From Achromobacter pestifer (GTDB lineage: Bacteria; Pseudomonadota; Gammaproteobacteria; Burkholderiales; Burkholderiaceae_B), in NCBI RefSeq assembly GCF_902859625.1, contig NZ_CADIJX010000004.1:248001-312000 (forward strand): 64,000 nt of DNA. The letters are read 5' to 3'. Shown piece by piece: positions 46,772 to 55,973 of the stretch (position 1 is the first letter of the stretch; each line of letters begins with the position of its first letter). The notes beneath the pieces were generated by a model. It was not told the origin of the DNA. It saw only the letters and a program-made list of their open reading frames with translations, and searched no databases. The position numbers and the translations under genes were made by a program.

Positions 46772-47665
46772 TCAGCGCAGCAGGCCGACCCAGTGGTCCA
46801 CCAGCAGGGCGCCGAACAACAGCGCCAGGTAGAGAATGGAAAAACGGAACATGCTGCGCGCCAGCTCATCGCTGTAGACGCGGTACAGGCGCCACGCATA
46901 CGAGACGAACATGCCACCCAGCACCAGCGCTGACAGCAGGTAGAGTTCGCCGCTCATGCGGATGGCGTAGGGCAATAGCGTCGTGGCCACCAGCGCCACG
47001 CTATACAGCAGGATATGCAGGCGCGTGAACTGGTTGCCGTGCGTGACCGGCAGCATGGGCAGGCCGGCCTTGGCGTAGTCGTGATTGCGATACAGCGCCA
47101 GCGCCCAGAAATGCGGCGGCGTCCAGATGAAGATGATCAACACCAGCACCCAAGCTTCGGCGGGCACCGAGTCCGCCACGGCGGCCCAGCCCAGCGCCGG
47201 GGGCATCGCGCCCGACAGGCCGCCGATCACGATGTTCTGCGGCGTGCGCGGCTTGAGGATGACGGTGTAGATGACGGCGTAGCCCACAAAAGTGGCAAAC
47301 GTCAGCCACATGGTCAGGGGGTTCACCAGCGTATACAGCACGAACATGCCCGCGCCGCCCAACAGGCCGGACAGGCTCAGCACCTGGAATGCCGAGATGG
47401 TGCCCTGGGCGGTGGCCCGACGCGCCGTGCGCAGCATGCGGGCGTCGACTTCCTGTTCGATCAGGCAGTTGATGGCGAAAGCGGCGGCGGCAAGCAGCCA
47501 GATGCCGATGGTGCCAAACACCACGCGGCGCATATCGGGAATGCCCGGAGCGGCAAGAAACATGCCGATGACTGCGCAAAACACCGCCAGCTGCGTGACA
47601 CGCGGCTTGGTGAGTACGAAGTATTGGCGGAACAATCCGGTTTGAGGAGCGGCAAGACTGGTCAT
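46772..47665 (-). CDS. cyoE: Protoheme IX farnesyltransferase (heme O synthase)
   Basis: 297 residues from the ATG at 47665, chosen over an upstream frame because it gives the typical N terminus ([12 protein letters not shown]). A UbiA-type prenyltransferase with about nine membrane segments; the Asp-rich motif is in [18 protein letters not shown], and a second conserved loop is [21 protein letters not shown]. It farnesylates heme B to heme O, which CtaA oxidises to heme A. 13 bp after ctaA; also called ctaB. Confidence 0.95.
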   Translation of the reverse strand: MTSLAAPQTGLFRQYFVLTKPRVTQLAVFCAVIGMFLAAPGIPDMRRVVFGTIGIWLLAAAAFAINCLIEQEVDARMLRTARRATAQGTISAFQVLSLSGLLGGAGMFVLYTLVNPLTMWLTFATFVGYAVIYTVILKPRTPQNIVIGGLSGAMPPALGWAAVADSVPAEAWVLVLIIFIWTPPHFWALALYRNHDYAKAGLPMLPVTHGNQFTRLHILLYSVALVATTLLPYAIRMSGELYLLSALVLGGMFVSYAWRLYRVYSDELARSMFRFSILYLALLFGALLVDHWVGLLR

Positions 47666-47678
47666 AGTGGACCCTATT

Positions 47679-48713
47679 TTAAACGCGCACCGAATTGGGG
47701 CCATAGCCCCCCGCCGGTGCGCGTCCTGCCGTGGACAAACGCACCATCAGCACCACGGCCGCCAAGGTCAGACCCGCGGCGCCTCCATTGTGCAGCACCG
47801 CGATCAGCAGCGGCCACTGGAAGAAGATGGTCGTCAACCCGGTGAACAACTGCGCAACCAGCAACGCAAGCATCAACGTGGCGGGGCCGCGCAAGCCGGG
47901 TTCGGCCCGCAGCCGCCATGCCAGCGTACCCAGATACAGGAACACGACAAAAGCAAAATTACGGTGCACCCAGTGAATCGCCGTCAGGGCGGGCTGCGAG
48001 ATCATCTCGCCCGAGGGCAATTCGCCCAGGCCCCGGATCACGGAATAGCCGCCGTGAAAGTCCATGTCGGGCACCCACTTCCCGTGGCACATGGGAAAGT
48101 CCATGCAGGCCAGCGCGGCGTAGTTGGTGCTGACCCACCCCCCTAGCGTCACCTGCACCAGCAGCAGGCCGAACCCCACCGCGACCCATGGCTTCCAGCG
48201 CGCCGCAGCAGCGGCAATGGCCAGATGCGGTCGTTCCCGGGCAGACAGCCAGGTCATCAGCGCCAGCACCGACAGCCCGAAGACCAGATGCGACGTCACC
48301 ACCGCGGGCATCAGCTTATGGGTGACGGTCCAGGCGCCAAACGCGCCCTGCACGCACACGGCGACCAGCGTCGTGATGGCCAGCGCGGGCGAACGGCCCA
48401 ACTCGCGGCGGTAGCGCCACGCCATGTAGACGATGGCGATGATGAGCATGCCCAGGATGGTCCCGACGTAGCGGTGGATCATTTCGATCCAGGCCTTGGA
48501 CATCGTCACCGGACCAAAGGGCATGGCTTGGGACGCCTGGTGGATGTCGCCCTGCGCACCCAGCGGCGTCGCGCTGCCGTAGCAACCGGGCCAGTCAGGG
48601 CAGCCCAGGCCCGAATCCGTCAGGCGCACGAAGGCGCCGAACATGATCAGGTCCAAGGTCAGGAACCAGGTGAAAAAAACAAGTTTGCGATACCGCGCTT
48701 TGATACGTTCCAT
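47679..48713 (-). CDS. ctaA: Heme A synthase
   Basis: 344 residues with about eight membrane segments. COX15/CtaA features: CPDWPGC near the N terminus, the EMIHRYVG and TSHLVFG histidine sites in the first half, and [10 protein letters not shown] in the second half, where a second pair of heme-ligand histidines is expected. It converts heme O to heme A for the aa3 oxidase encoded upstream. A second Cys pair sits in CMDFPMC. Confidence 0.94.
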   Translation of the reverse strand: MERIKARYRKLVFFTWFLTLDLIMFGAFVRLTDSGLGCPDWPGCYGSATPLGAQGDIHQASQAMPFGPVTMSKAWIEMIHRYVGTILGMLIIAIVYMAWRYRRELGRSPALAITTLVAVCVQGAFGAWTVTHKLMPAVVTSHLVFGLSVLALMTWLSARERPHLAIAAAAARWKPWVAVGFGLLLVQVTLGGWVSTNYAALACMDFPMCHGKWVPDMDFHGGYSVIRGLGELPSGEMISQPALTAIHWVHRNFAFVVFLYLGTLAWRLRAEPGLRGPATLMLALLVAQLFTGLTTIFFQWPLLIAVLHNGGAAGLTLAAVVLMVRLSTAGRAPAGGYGPNSVRV

Positions 48714-48773
48714 TTCCCTAAACCATGACTTTGCCGCGCCGCGCGGATCCAGCTCCGCAGGCGTTCCGGGAGG

Positions 48774-49424
48774 TCACCCTATCCTTGAGTTGTAGACCAG
48801 CTTGCTGATGTCTTTGCGCACTTTCACGCCGTCGGCCTCGGCAGGGTACTGCATCATCAGGTTGCCCAGCGGATCGATCACCCAGATCGGCTCCGGCAAC
48901 CCGGGCTGGCCGGCAGCCGAATCCCGCGCCAGCAGGTAGCGCGCCAACTGATCCGGATCAGCGCGCAACATCACCGTGCCCTTGTAGGCTTCCAGCACCT
49001 TGTCGGGCACCGGCGCATCATCGGTGATGAACCAGACGCGCGCCAGGCGGTCCACGTTCTTGCCCTGGCTGGCATGGCTGTTGCGTGTGATGAAGAGCTT
49101 GCGGGCGCAGCTTTCGGGGCAGGCCGCGCCGTCGGCGGTCACCAGCAGCCACTTGCCTTTCAGGCTTTGCAGGTCGAACGGCTTGCCATCCAGCGTGGTC
49201 AGCTTCAAGTCGCCAGCCGCCGGCACGGGGCGCTGCGGCGACACCAACGTGCCGTAGTTGCTGGAATCAGCCGGCCACCACTGCGGGTTCATGTACACCA
49301 CGAAGGCCGCCACAATCGGCGCCAGCGAGCACAGGAACACCAGCAGCATGGGCATCAATGAGCGCTTGCCTGCGGGCTTGTTGGATGAAATGTCGCGAGC
49401 CACTTTATTCCCTGATAGATTCAT
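48774..49424 (-). CDS. Membrane-anchored SCO-like thioredoxin-fold protein
   Basis: 216 residues from the ATG at 49424; the frame is open further up, but only into the SURF1 gene and with arginine-rich nonsense. One membrane anchor (MLLVFLCSLAPIVAAFVVYM) is followed by a thioredoxin-like domain with a CxxxC (AACPESCARKL) but no clear counterpart of the copper-binding histidine of Sco. It is commonly placed between SURF1 and ctaA in beta-proteobacteria. A redox or copper role in oxidase assembly is inferred. Confidence 0.75.
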   Translation of the reverse strand: MNLSGNKVARDISSNKPAGKRSLMPMLLVFLCSLAPIVAAFVVYMNPQWWPADSSNYGTLVSPQRPVPAAGDLKLTTLDGKPFDLQSLKGKWLLVTADGAACPESCARKLFITRNSHASQGKNVDRLARVWFITDDAPVPDKVLEAYKGTVMLRADPDQLARYLLARDSAAGQPGLPEPIWVIDPLGNLMMQYPAEADGVKVRKDISKLVYNSRIG

Positions 49425-49441
49425 TCGTTGAGGCACGCGGT

Positions 49442-50239
49442 TCAGGCCTGGGGGCCATCCGGCGCACGCTGGCGCATGCGCCGGATGGCGCCCCCCAGCA
49501 CCACCAGCCATGCGATGGCAGCAATCAAACCAAACGCGAACCACTGCACGGCGTAAGACGTGTTCTTCTGGAAATCCACCGACGGCTGCGGCCAATCGCG
49601 GACCAGGCCGTCGTTGGCGCCTTGGTCGGCCTGGCTCAGCACGACGGGCAGCAGGTTCAGTCCCGTCGCGCGGGCATACTCGGCAATCGGCAGGTTCTGC
49701 ACCTGCGGCACGGCGCCGCCCGCCACGGGCAAGGTCTTGGGCAGCGCGGATTGATCCTGCCCGCCAAGCGACCAAAGTTCAAACATGCGGGGCACGCGGT
49801 CGGACAGTTCGCCCGTGACCACTTGCATGCCCTCGGGTGGCGCCGGAAGCTTGGGTTCGCCCTGGCCCTGGATCACGCGGGGCAACCAACCCCGCAGCAC
49901 CAGCACCGCCTGCCGGGACGAGGCATCCAGCAGCAGCGGAGTGGCCAGCCAGTAGCCCGGCCGGCCATCGTGGTTGCGGTTGTCCAGCAGTACACTGAAT
50001 TGCGGCAGCCATGCGCCGCTGGCCTGGGCCACGCGCCACGGGGTCATGCTGTCGGAAGGCGTTGCCGGCGTCAGCATCAGCGGCGCTTGCTTGCGGCCCG
50101 CTTCGATAGCAGCCAGAATGGCGCGTCGCTCGTCACTGCGACGCAACTGCCATTGCCCCAGCGACACCAGAATCACCACGGCAATGCCAAGCAGAAGTAG
50201 GGCGGCTACCGTGTAGCGGGTTGAATGCGGTCGGGCCAT
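49442..50239 (-). CDS. SURF1-family oxidase assembly protein
   Basis: 265 residues with a membrane segment at each end (VAALLLLGIAVVILVSLG and WFAFGLIAAIAWLVVLGG) and a periplasmic domain between. GYWLATPLLLD and LRGWLPR are family signatures, and the loop ending NTSYAVQWFAFG is the conserved C-terminal region. SURF1 helps insert heme a3 into CoxA. Gene order SURF1, SCO-like, ctaA, cyoE, sco is consistent with oxidase assembly. Confidence 0.92.
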   Translation of the reverse strand: MARPHSTRYTVAALLLLGIAVVILVSLGQWQLRRSDERRAILAAIEAGRKQAPLMLTPATPSDSMTPWRVAQASGAWLPQFSVLLDNRNHDGRPGYWLATPLLLDASSRQAVLVLRGWLPRVIQGQGEPKLPAPPEGMQVVTGELSDRVPRMFELWSLGGQDQSALPKTLPVAGGAVPQVQNLPIAEYARATGLNLLPVVLSQADQGANDGLVRDWPQPSVDFQKNTSYAVQWFAFGLIAAIAWLVVLGGAIRRMRQRAPDGPQA

Positions 50240-50275
50240 GTATCGTTGCTAACTCTGTTTTGTCCGGAGACCACC

Positions 50276-50476
50276 ATGCGCGTTTTCGTCGTACTGGCCT
50301 TCATCGGTATTCTGGCCAGCCTGGCATCCGCCCTGGTCTACCTGATGCGGGACAAAGGCACCACCAGCCGCACGGTCAATGCGCTGACGGTGCGCATCGG
50401 GCTGTCGGTTGCCCTGTTCCTGTTCGTGCTGTTCGCCCATCACATGGGCTGGATCGAAAGCACCGGGCTGAGATAG
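50276..50476 (+). CDS. Twin-transmembrane small protein (DUF2909-like)
   Basis: 66 residues from the ATG at 50276, preceded by GGAG six bases upstream. Two predicted membrane helices: one at the N terminus (VFVVLAFIGILASLASALVY) and one near residues 40-58 (IGLSVALFLFVLFAH). This matches the small twin-transmembrane proteins seen in beta-proteobacterial oxidase clusters. Unlike its neighbours it lies on the plus strand, divergent from SURF1 and convergent with coxC. The function is unknown. Confidence 0.75.
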   Translation: MRVFVVLAFIGILASLASALVYLMRDKGTTSRTVNALTVRIGLSVALFLFVLFAHHMGWIESTGLR

Positions 50477-50508
50477 CCCGCGTACCCAAAGAGGCTCACC
50501 TGATCCGG

Positions 50509-50687
50509 CAGGAGGGGTGAGGCGCGAGGCAACCCAAACAAGAACTCAATTGCCTGGCGCGCGCAACCCATCAAGCAGCGGCCGCGCTATTGGCCGCTTC
50601 AACCACGACGCAGGCGCTGCTTGATGGGTTGCGCGCGTTAATCGACAGAACTCTTGGCCCAGAGTTCCCGCGCGCTTCACCCATCCT
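50509..50687. repeat. REP-like inverted repeat between convergent genes
   Basis: A perfect 23-bp inverted repeat (50558-50580 and 50615-50637) lies inside a larger imperfect inverted repeat whose arms are about 70 bases (50509-50580 and 50615-50687). The outer ends read AGGAGGGGTGAGGCGCG and, in reverse, AGGATGGGTGAAGCGCG. The 34-base centre is GC-rich. It sits between the twin-TM gene and coxC, which converge, the typical place for REP/BIME elements. The right end includes CGTAGG, reminiscent of the GTAG tag used by RAYT enzymes. Copies elsewhere in the genome cannot be seen here. Confidence 0.7.
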
Positions 50688-50701
50688 ACGCCCAACGGCG
50701 C

Positions 50702-51577
50702 TTAGAACCAGTACACAAACAGGTACAGGCCCAGCCACACCACGTCCACAAAGTGCCAATACCAGGCCGCCCCCTCAAAACCGAAGTGATGGTCGGCGGT
50801 GAAATGGCCCCGCATCAGGCGGATCAGGATGACCGTCAGCATGGTGGCGCCCAGGATCACGTGAAAGCCGTGGAAGCCGGTCAGCATGTAGAACAGCGAG
50901 CCATATGCGCCCGAGTTGAACTTCAGGTTCAGCTCCGTATAGGCATGATGGTATTCGGCAGCCTGACAGGCCACGAAGATGAAGCCCAGGATGACCGTGG
51001 CGGCCAGCCAGAACATCGTCTTGCCGCGATGGTTTTCACGCAGCGCATGGTGGGCGATGGTCAGCGTGACGCCCGAGGACAGCAGCAACGCGGTGTTGAT
51101 GGTGGGCAGCCAGAACGGGCCGACCGTCTGGAAATGCTCGACCACGCCGGCCGGACCAAAGTTGGGCCAGGCAGCCTTGAAATCAGGCCACAGCATCAGC
51201 CGGTGATCCATGTCACCCAGCCACGGCGTGGTGATGGTGCGCGTGTACCAGAGCGCACCGAAGAACGCCGCGAAGAACATCACTTCAGAGAAGATGAACC
51301 AGCTCATGCCCCAGCGGTAGGAACCGTCGATGCGCTTGCTGTTCATGCCGGCTTCGGATTCCTGGATGGCGTCGCCGAACCAGTAATACAGCACCACGAT
51401 CAGGCCGATGAACCCCGCCAGCACGGACCACTTGGCCCAGCTGACGCCGTTGATCCAGGCCGCGGCGCCCATCCCCATGAACAGCAACGCGACTGCCGTG
51501 CGCACGGGGTGTCCCGAGTCGGCGGGCACAAAGTAGTACGGTGCCTCTTTACCTTGAACCGAGTGGCTTGCACTCAT
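50702..51577 (-). CDS. coxC: Cytochrome c oxidase subunit III
   Basis: 291 residues with seven predicted membrane segments. Typical subunit III pattern: FSEVMFFAAFFGALWY, TALLLSSGVTLTIAHHAL, GFHVILGATML and a terminal HFVDVVWLGLYLFVYWF. Start ATG has GGGAG upstream. It is the third core subunit of the aa3-type oxidase encoded upstream by coxB and coxA, and is separated from the next minus-strand gene (SURF1) by the repeat element and the inverted small gene. Confidence 0.95.
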   Translation of the reverse strand: MSASHSVQGKEAPYYFVPADSGHPVRTAVALLFMGMGAAAWINGVSWAKWSVLAGFIGLIVVLYYWFGDAIQESEAGMNSKRIDGSYRWGMSWFIFSEVMFFAAFFGALWYTRTITTPWLGDMDHRLMLWPDFKAAWPNFGPAGVVEHFQTVGPFWLPTINTALLLSSGVTLTIAHHALRENHRGKTMFWLAATVILGFIFVACQAAEYHHAYTELNLKFNSGAYGSLFYMLTGFHGFHVILGATMLTVILIRLMRGHFTADHHFGFEGAAWYWHFVDVVWLGLYLFVYWF

Positions 51578-51614
51578 GGTTTTCTCCCTGGTACAGACTT
51601 ATAGATTAAGTGAT

Positions 51615-51839
51615 TCAAGTCAGGCTTGAAACCGCCCAACGCACAATTAATACCAGCACAGTAACGAAGATTGCCGCTGCCAGCAGCCCGGCCACGATCA
51701 CGTGGATCGGGTTCAGCCGGGCACTGTCTTCCCGGTAGCCCGCGCCCTTGCGCACGCCGAAAAACCCCCACGCCACCGCCTTCATGGTTTGAAGGAAGCT
51801 CAGCTTGCGCTGAGTGGTTTCGTGCAGGTCATCGCTCAT
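51615..51839 (-). CDS. DUF2970 small membrane protein
   Basis: 74 residues. An amphipathic, basic N-terminal half (KLSFLQTMKAVAWGFFGVRKG) is followed by one membrane helix (VIVAGLLAAAIFVTVLVLIV). DUF2970 genes are a constant part of beta-proteobacterial cytochrome oxidase clusters. The start is preceded by AAGG. It follows the 41-residue gene by nine bases; ctaG, which often lies between them in this group, is absent. Confidence 0.85.
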   Translation of the reverse strand: MSDDLHETTQRKLSFLQTMKAVAWGFFGVRKGAGYREDSARLNPIHVIVAGLLAAAIFVTVLVLIVRWAVSSLT

Positions 51840-51848
51840 GGCCTTGGC

Positions 51849-51974
51849 CTAGCCGACCGCGTTGCCTGTCAGCAGCGCGGAACCGCGCACCACGGTCCAG
51901 GCAAACACGGCAATGACGAAAACCAGCAGGATCAGTCCTGCAATCTTGTTACGGCGGCGCTGCTCGGGTGTCAT
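51849..51974 (-). CDS. Cytochrome oxidase small assembly protein, 41 residues
   Basis: An ATG at 51974 opens a frame of 41 codons ending at a TAG (51849). The product starts MTPEQRRRNKIAG and has a single membrane helix LILLVFVIAVFAWTVV. Short proteins of this pattern lie directly after coxA in Burkholderiales and are annotated as small assembly factors. The position immediately after coxA (31 bp) and upstream of DUF2970 supports it. Its role is not established. Confidence 0.78.
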   Translation of the reverse strand: MTPEQRRRNKIAGLILLVFVIAVFAWTVVRGSALLTGNAVG

Positions 51975-52005
51975 TCTCGTGCTACCTGGAACATGAAAGG
52001 CTTGT

Positions 52006-53613
52006 TCACTTCACTTCGGGCGGGGTTTCGAAGGTATGGAACGGCGCGGGCGATGGCACCGTCCATTCCAGCCCTTCGGCACCTTCCCACGGCTTCGCGG
52101 CGGCGACTTCGCCCTTGCCCATGTAGCAACGCAGGATCGCCCACAGGAAAATCAATTGCGACAGCCCGAACCAGAAGGCGCCGATGGTGGCGATCTGGTG
52201 GAACGTCGTGAACTGCGCGGCATAGTCAGCGTAGCGGCGCGGCATGCCCGCCAGGCCCAGGAAGTGCATCGGGAAGAACGTCACGTTGAACGAGATCAGC
52301 GTCGACCAGAAATGCAGCTTGCCCAGTTTTTCGCTGTACATGCGGCCGGTCCACTTGGGCACCCAGTAATAGGCGCCGGCGAACAACGCGAACAACGAAC
52401 CCGCCACCAACACATAGTGGAAGTGAGCCACCACGTAGTAGGTGTCGTGGACCTGGATGTCGATCGGCGCCACGGACAGGATCAGGCCAGTGAAGCCACC
52501 CATCGTGAACACGAAGATGAAGCCGATGGAGAACAGCATCGGGGTCTCGAACGTCATCGAGCCGCGCCACATCGTGGCAACCCAGTTGAACACCTTCACC
52601 CCGGTCGGGATGGAGATGAGCATGGTGGCATACATGAAGTAGAGCTGACCCGTCACCGGCATGCCCGTCGTGAACATGTGGTGCGCCCACACGATGAACG
52701 ACAGCACCGCGATGGAAGCGGTGGCGTACACCATCGAGGCGTAGCCAAACAGCTTCTTGCGGGCGAACGCGGGCACGATAGCCGACACGATGCCGAACGC
52801 CGGCAAGATCATGATGTAGACCTCGGGGTGCCCGAAGAACCAGAACACGTGCTGGTACAGGACCGGATCGCCACCGGCGGCCGCATTGAAGAAGCCCGTG
52901 CCGAAGTGACGGTCGGTCAGCACCATGGTGATGGCAGCCGCCAGCACCGGCATCACGGCCAGCAGCAGGAAGGCGGTGATCAGCCAGGTCCAGCAGAACA
53001 GCGGCATCTTCATCAACGTCAGGCCGGGCGCGCGCATGTTCAGCACGGTCACGATGATGTTGATTGCGCCCATGATCGAGGACGCGCCCATGATGTGCAT
53101 GGCGAAAATGGCCAGGTCCATGCCCGGGCCCATTTGCAGGGACAACGGTGCGTACAGCGTCCAGCCCGCGGCGGTGGCGCCGCCCGGAACGAAGAACGAT
53201 GCCGTCAGCATGATCGCGGCCACCGGCAGCATCCAGAAGCTGAAGTTGTTCATGCGCGCGAACGCCATGTCGGAGGCGCCGATCTGCATCGGGATCATCC
53301 AGTTCGCGAAGCCCACGAAGGCCGGCATGATGGCGCCGAACACCATGATGAGGCCGTGCATGGTGGTGAACTGGTTGAACAGTTCCGGGCGGAAGAACTG
53401 CAAGCCCGGTTCAAACAGTTCGGTACGCAGCAGCAAGGCGAGCGTGCCGCCTTCCAGCAACATGGCAAACGAGAAGATGAGATACATCGTCCCGATGTCT
53501 TTATGGTTCGTGGCAAAAAGCCAGCGACGCCAACCCGTGGGCATGGCGTGGTGGTGGTCATCGTGACCGTGGCCGTGGCCCGGCGACACGTGGTCTACAG
53601 TGACGCTGCTCAT
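52006..53613 (-). CDS. coxA: Cytochrome c oxidase subunit I
   Basis: 535 residues with 12 membrane helices. Heme and CuB ligands are visible in TMHGLIMVF (heme a His), [10 protein letters not shown] with the His-Pro-Glu-Val-Tyr CuB/tyrosine motif, AHHMFTTG (CuB histidines) and [11 protein letters not shown] (heme a3 and a). An unusual His-rich N terminus ([10 protein letters not shown]) precedes the first helix. Ribosome site GGAG six bases before the ATG. It is the catalytic subunit of an A1-type proton-pumping oxidase. Confidence 0.97.
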   Translation of the reverse strand: MSSVTVDHVSPGHGHGHDDHHHAMPTGWRRWLFATNHKDIGTMYLIFSFAMLLEGGTLALLLRTELFEPGLQFFRPELFNQFTTMHGLIMVFGAIMPAFVGFANWMIPMQIGASDMAFARMNNFSFWMLPVAAIMLTASFFVPGGATAAGWTLYAPLSLQMGPGMDLAIFAMHIMGASSIMGAINIIVTVLNMRAPGLTLMKMPLFCWTWLITAFLLLAVMPVLAAAITMVLTDRHFGTGFFNAAAGGDPVLYQHVFWFFGHPEVYIMILPAFGIVSAIVPAFARKKLFGYASMVYATASIAVLSFIVWAHHMFTTGMPVTGQLYFMYATMLISIPTGVKVFNWVATMWRGSMTFETPMLFSIGFIFVFTMGGFTGLILSVAPIDIQVHDTYYVVAHFHYVLVAGSLFALFAGAYYWVPKWTGRMYSEKLGKLHFWSTLISFNVTFFPMHFLGLAGMPRRYADYAAQFTTFHQIATIGAFWFGLSQLIFLWAILRCYMGKGEVAAAKPWEGAEGLEWTVPSPAPFHTFETPPEVK

Positions 53614-53716
53614 GATGGACTCCTTCCTGCTGAGTGCCGGCCCCGATCCACGGGGCCGGCAGGGTATCTCTAACTAAACGGAACCGGCTCTAGCGGTGGC
53701 GAACGTGGGTGCGCGA

Positions 53717-54874
53717 TCAACGCGCAGCCGCGACGTCCTTCGGTAGAACCGTCGGGTCCTGCCCCTTGCCTGCATTGCTCCAGGCATGGCGCGTATAGCT
53801 GATGACCGCTGCGATCTCGACATCATTGAGCTGCCCGCCGAATGCCGCCATGGCGGTGCCGGGCTTGCCCTTCAGCACGGTGTTGATCTGGTCCGCCTTC
53901 GGGCCCAGAACAACCTTGTCTCCGTCGAGCGGTGGGAAGCTGCCCGGAATGCCCTTGCCGTTGGCCTGGTGACAGGCCACGCAATTAGCGGCGAATACTT
54001 TTTCGCCACGGGCAACCAGTTCGGCTTCCGTCCACTCTTTATTAGGATCGTCGGCGTTTGCCGCCATCTTCTTTTTCTGGTCTTCAACCCACTTATCGTA
54101 GTCGGCTTGCGCCAGGACTTCCACGACGATGGGCATGAAGGCGTGGTCTTTGCCACAGAGTTCCGCGCACTGGCCGCGATAGATGCCAGGGGTCTCCGCG
54201 CGGAACCAGGCGTCACGCAGGAAGCCGGGGATGGCATCCTGCTTGACGCCGAAGTCGGGGATCATCCACGAGTGGATGACGTCGGCCGCGGTCAGCACGA
54301 CCCGGACCTTCTTATCCACCGGGACCACCATGTGGTTGTCCACTTCCATCAGATAGAACTCGCCCTTGGGCTCGCGATTCTCGATCTGCGCGCGGGGCGT
54401 GGCCAACGTGGACAGGAACTTGACGCCGGCGGCAGTGCCGTCGAGGTACTCGTAGCCCCACTTCCATTGGTAGCCGGTGACCTTGATGGTCAGGTCGGCG
54501 CTTGACGTGTCCTTCATGGCCACGACCGTCTTGGTGGCCGGCAGCGCCATCGCGATGACGATGATGAAGGGGATGACCGTCCAGGCGACTTCCACGCCCA
54601 GATGCTCATGGAAGGTCGCGGCCTTGTGTCCCCGGGACTTTCGGTGTGCCCAGATGGAGTAGAACATCACTCCGAACACACCAATGAAAATCACGATACA
54701 GATCGTGAGCAGCAGCCAGTGCAGCCACATGATGTCGCGCGAAATCGCCGTGACACCCTCATGCAGGTTCAGCTGATTGACCTTCGGGCCGCCGGGCATG
54801 TCTTGCACCTGAGCACCGGCCACGCTGCCAATCAGCATCGCACAAGCCCCCAGTATCCCTCTCCACTTCTTCAT
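53717..54874 (-). CDS. coxB: Cytochrome c oxidase subunit II with fused cytochrome c domain
   Basis: 385 residues: signal peptide (to about residue 21), two membrane helices, a CuA cupredoxin domain, then a cytochrome c domain. CuA ligands H201, C236, C240, H244 and M247 are all present. The heme c site is C298-V-A-C-H302, making this a caa3-type enzyme. First gene of the cluster; GAGG precedes the ATG. Cytochrome c domain fusion means electron entry may not need a soluble carrier. Confidence 0.96.
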   Translation of the reverse strand: MKKWRGILGACAMLIGSVAGAQVQDMPGGPKVNQLNLHEGVTAISRDIMWLHWLLLTICIVIFIGVFGVMFYSIWAHRKSRGHKAATFHEHLGVEVAWTVIPFIIVIAMALPATKTVVAMKDTSSADLTIKVTGYQWKWGYEYLDGTAAGVKFLSTLATPRAQIENREPKGEFYLMEVDNHMVVPVDKKVRVVLTAADVIHSWMIPDFGVKQDAIPGFLRDAWFRAETPGIYRGQCAELCGKDHAFMPIVVEVLAQADYDKWVEDQKKKMAANADDPNKEWTEAELVARGEKVFAANCVACHQANGKGIPGSFPPLDGDKVVLGPKADQINTVLKGKPGTAMAAFGGQLNDVEIAAVISYTRHAWSNAGKGQDPTVLPKDVAAAR

Positions 54875-55063
54875 GCTTACCTCGAAACACGGCGCGAGGG
54901 CCCTTGTCGCCTAGTGGCACGAGTGTCACTTCAACAGGACTACGCGCAATTATTAGATGGCAGGGCTAAGCAGGGAAGATAGAGCGGCCCCCGCGTTCCC
55001 ACTCGAAATCACAAAGAAACTGGCGGATTATAGCGGACACGCAAACAGATGTAAGACAAGCCT

Positions 55064-55091
55064 CTTGAATTCATGGGGCTCGCCCCCATCT
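55064..55091 (+). promoter_or_regulatory. Sigma-32-type promoter before the Nudix gene
   Basis: CTTGAAT at 55064-55070, a 13-base spacer, then CCCCATCT at 55084-55091. This matches the E. coli heat-shock consensus CTTGAAA-N11-16-CCCCATNT with one mismatch. It is 75 bp upstream of the Nudix start. The spacer and -10 also form an ATGGGG/CCCCAT hairpin, so an RNA-level function is an alternative. Confidence 0.6.
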
Positions 55092-55165
55092 GCACGCGCC
55101 TCTTGACCGCGCGCCATAAACAGGGTGGCATAAAATCACCGGCAACCTCATCACGACGTCACACG

Positions 55166-55972
55166 ATGCCCAAGCAGTTGTCCGATTTGTATGCCGACCT
55201 GTGCGCCCGCGCGCAGGAACCCGCCCCCGATGGCGCGCACGCTTTATACATAGCGGGGCGTCGCTGCGGCTGGGCAACGCATGCGGCTTGCGACGCGCTG
55301 CGCGACGCTCCCCGTGTGACCTGCGACGACACGTCGCTGCGCATCGGCCAGGATCTGATGCCGGGCGCCGAGTTGAACGCCGTGCTGGAAAACGTCGCGG
55401 AACTGTTGCGCCGAGCCAACTGCTTGCGCGGCTGGCGCGACGAACTGCTGGACGTGATGGACGGCGACGAACCCTTGGGCGTGATCGAACGCGCCGCGGT
55501 GCGACCGCTGGGCCTGCTGACGAAGGCGGTGCATTTGAACGCCTGGACCCCGGAAGGCCGCCTGTGGGTCGCGCGGCGCGCGCTCAGCAAGTCCACGGAT
55601 CCCGGAATGTGGGACACCTTGGTGGGAGGTCTGGCCAGCAGCCGTGAAGACCTGGAGCTGGCGCTGGTGCGTGAATGCGGCGAGGAAGCGGGCCTGGATG
55701 CGCCCGACCTGGCCCGGCGCACGCCGTTACGCACGATTCTGCGCATTCATCGCCGGCTGCCCGAGGGTTATCAGGTGGAAGACGTGCTGACCAGCACCTG
55801 CGTGCTGGCGGCCGATGCCCGGCCCGCGAACCGGGACGGCGAAGTCATGCAGATCGACACCGTGGAAGTCGCGACCGTCATCCGCCAAATCGCCGAGGGC
55901 GAATTCACGCTGGAGGCGGCGCTGGTGATCGTCGAAGACATCATGCAGCGCCAGGCCGCCGGCCAAATCTGA
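55166..55972 (+). CDS. Nudix hydrolase with N-terminal DUF4743 domain
   Basis: 268 residues from the ATG at 55166. The C-terminal half carries a perfect Nudix box (G155-x5-E161-x7-R169-E170-x2-E173-E174-x-G176-L). The N-terminal 115 residues fit the DUF4743 region found in thiamine-pyrophosphate- or other diphosphate-hydrolysing proteins of this type (related in architecture to Tnr3-like Nudix enzymes). Substrate unknown. It follows a heat-shock-type promoter and is convergent with the antiporter gene, with a one-base gap. Confidence 0.85.
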   Translation: MPKQLSDLYADLCARAQEPAPDGAHALYIAGRRCGWATHAACDALRDAPRVTCDDTSLRIGQDLMPGAELNAVLENVAELLRRANCLRGWRDELLDVMDGDEPLGVIERAAVRPLGLLTKAVHLNAWTPEGRLWVARRALSKSTDPGMWDTLVGGLASSREDLELALVRECGEEAGLDAPDLARRTPLRTILRIHRRLPEGYQVEDVLTSTCVLAADARPANRDGEVMQIDTVEVATVIRQIAEGEFTLEAALVIVEDIMQRQAAGQI

Positions 55973-55973
55973 A

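Noticed and set aside
52036-53673. A 545-codon plus-strand open frame opposite coxA
   Set aside because: Antisense to a conserved oxidase subunit and dominated by His/Arg/Glu/Gln composition; no recognisable protein.
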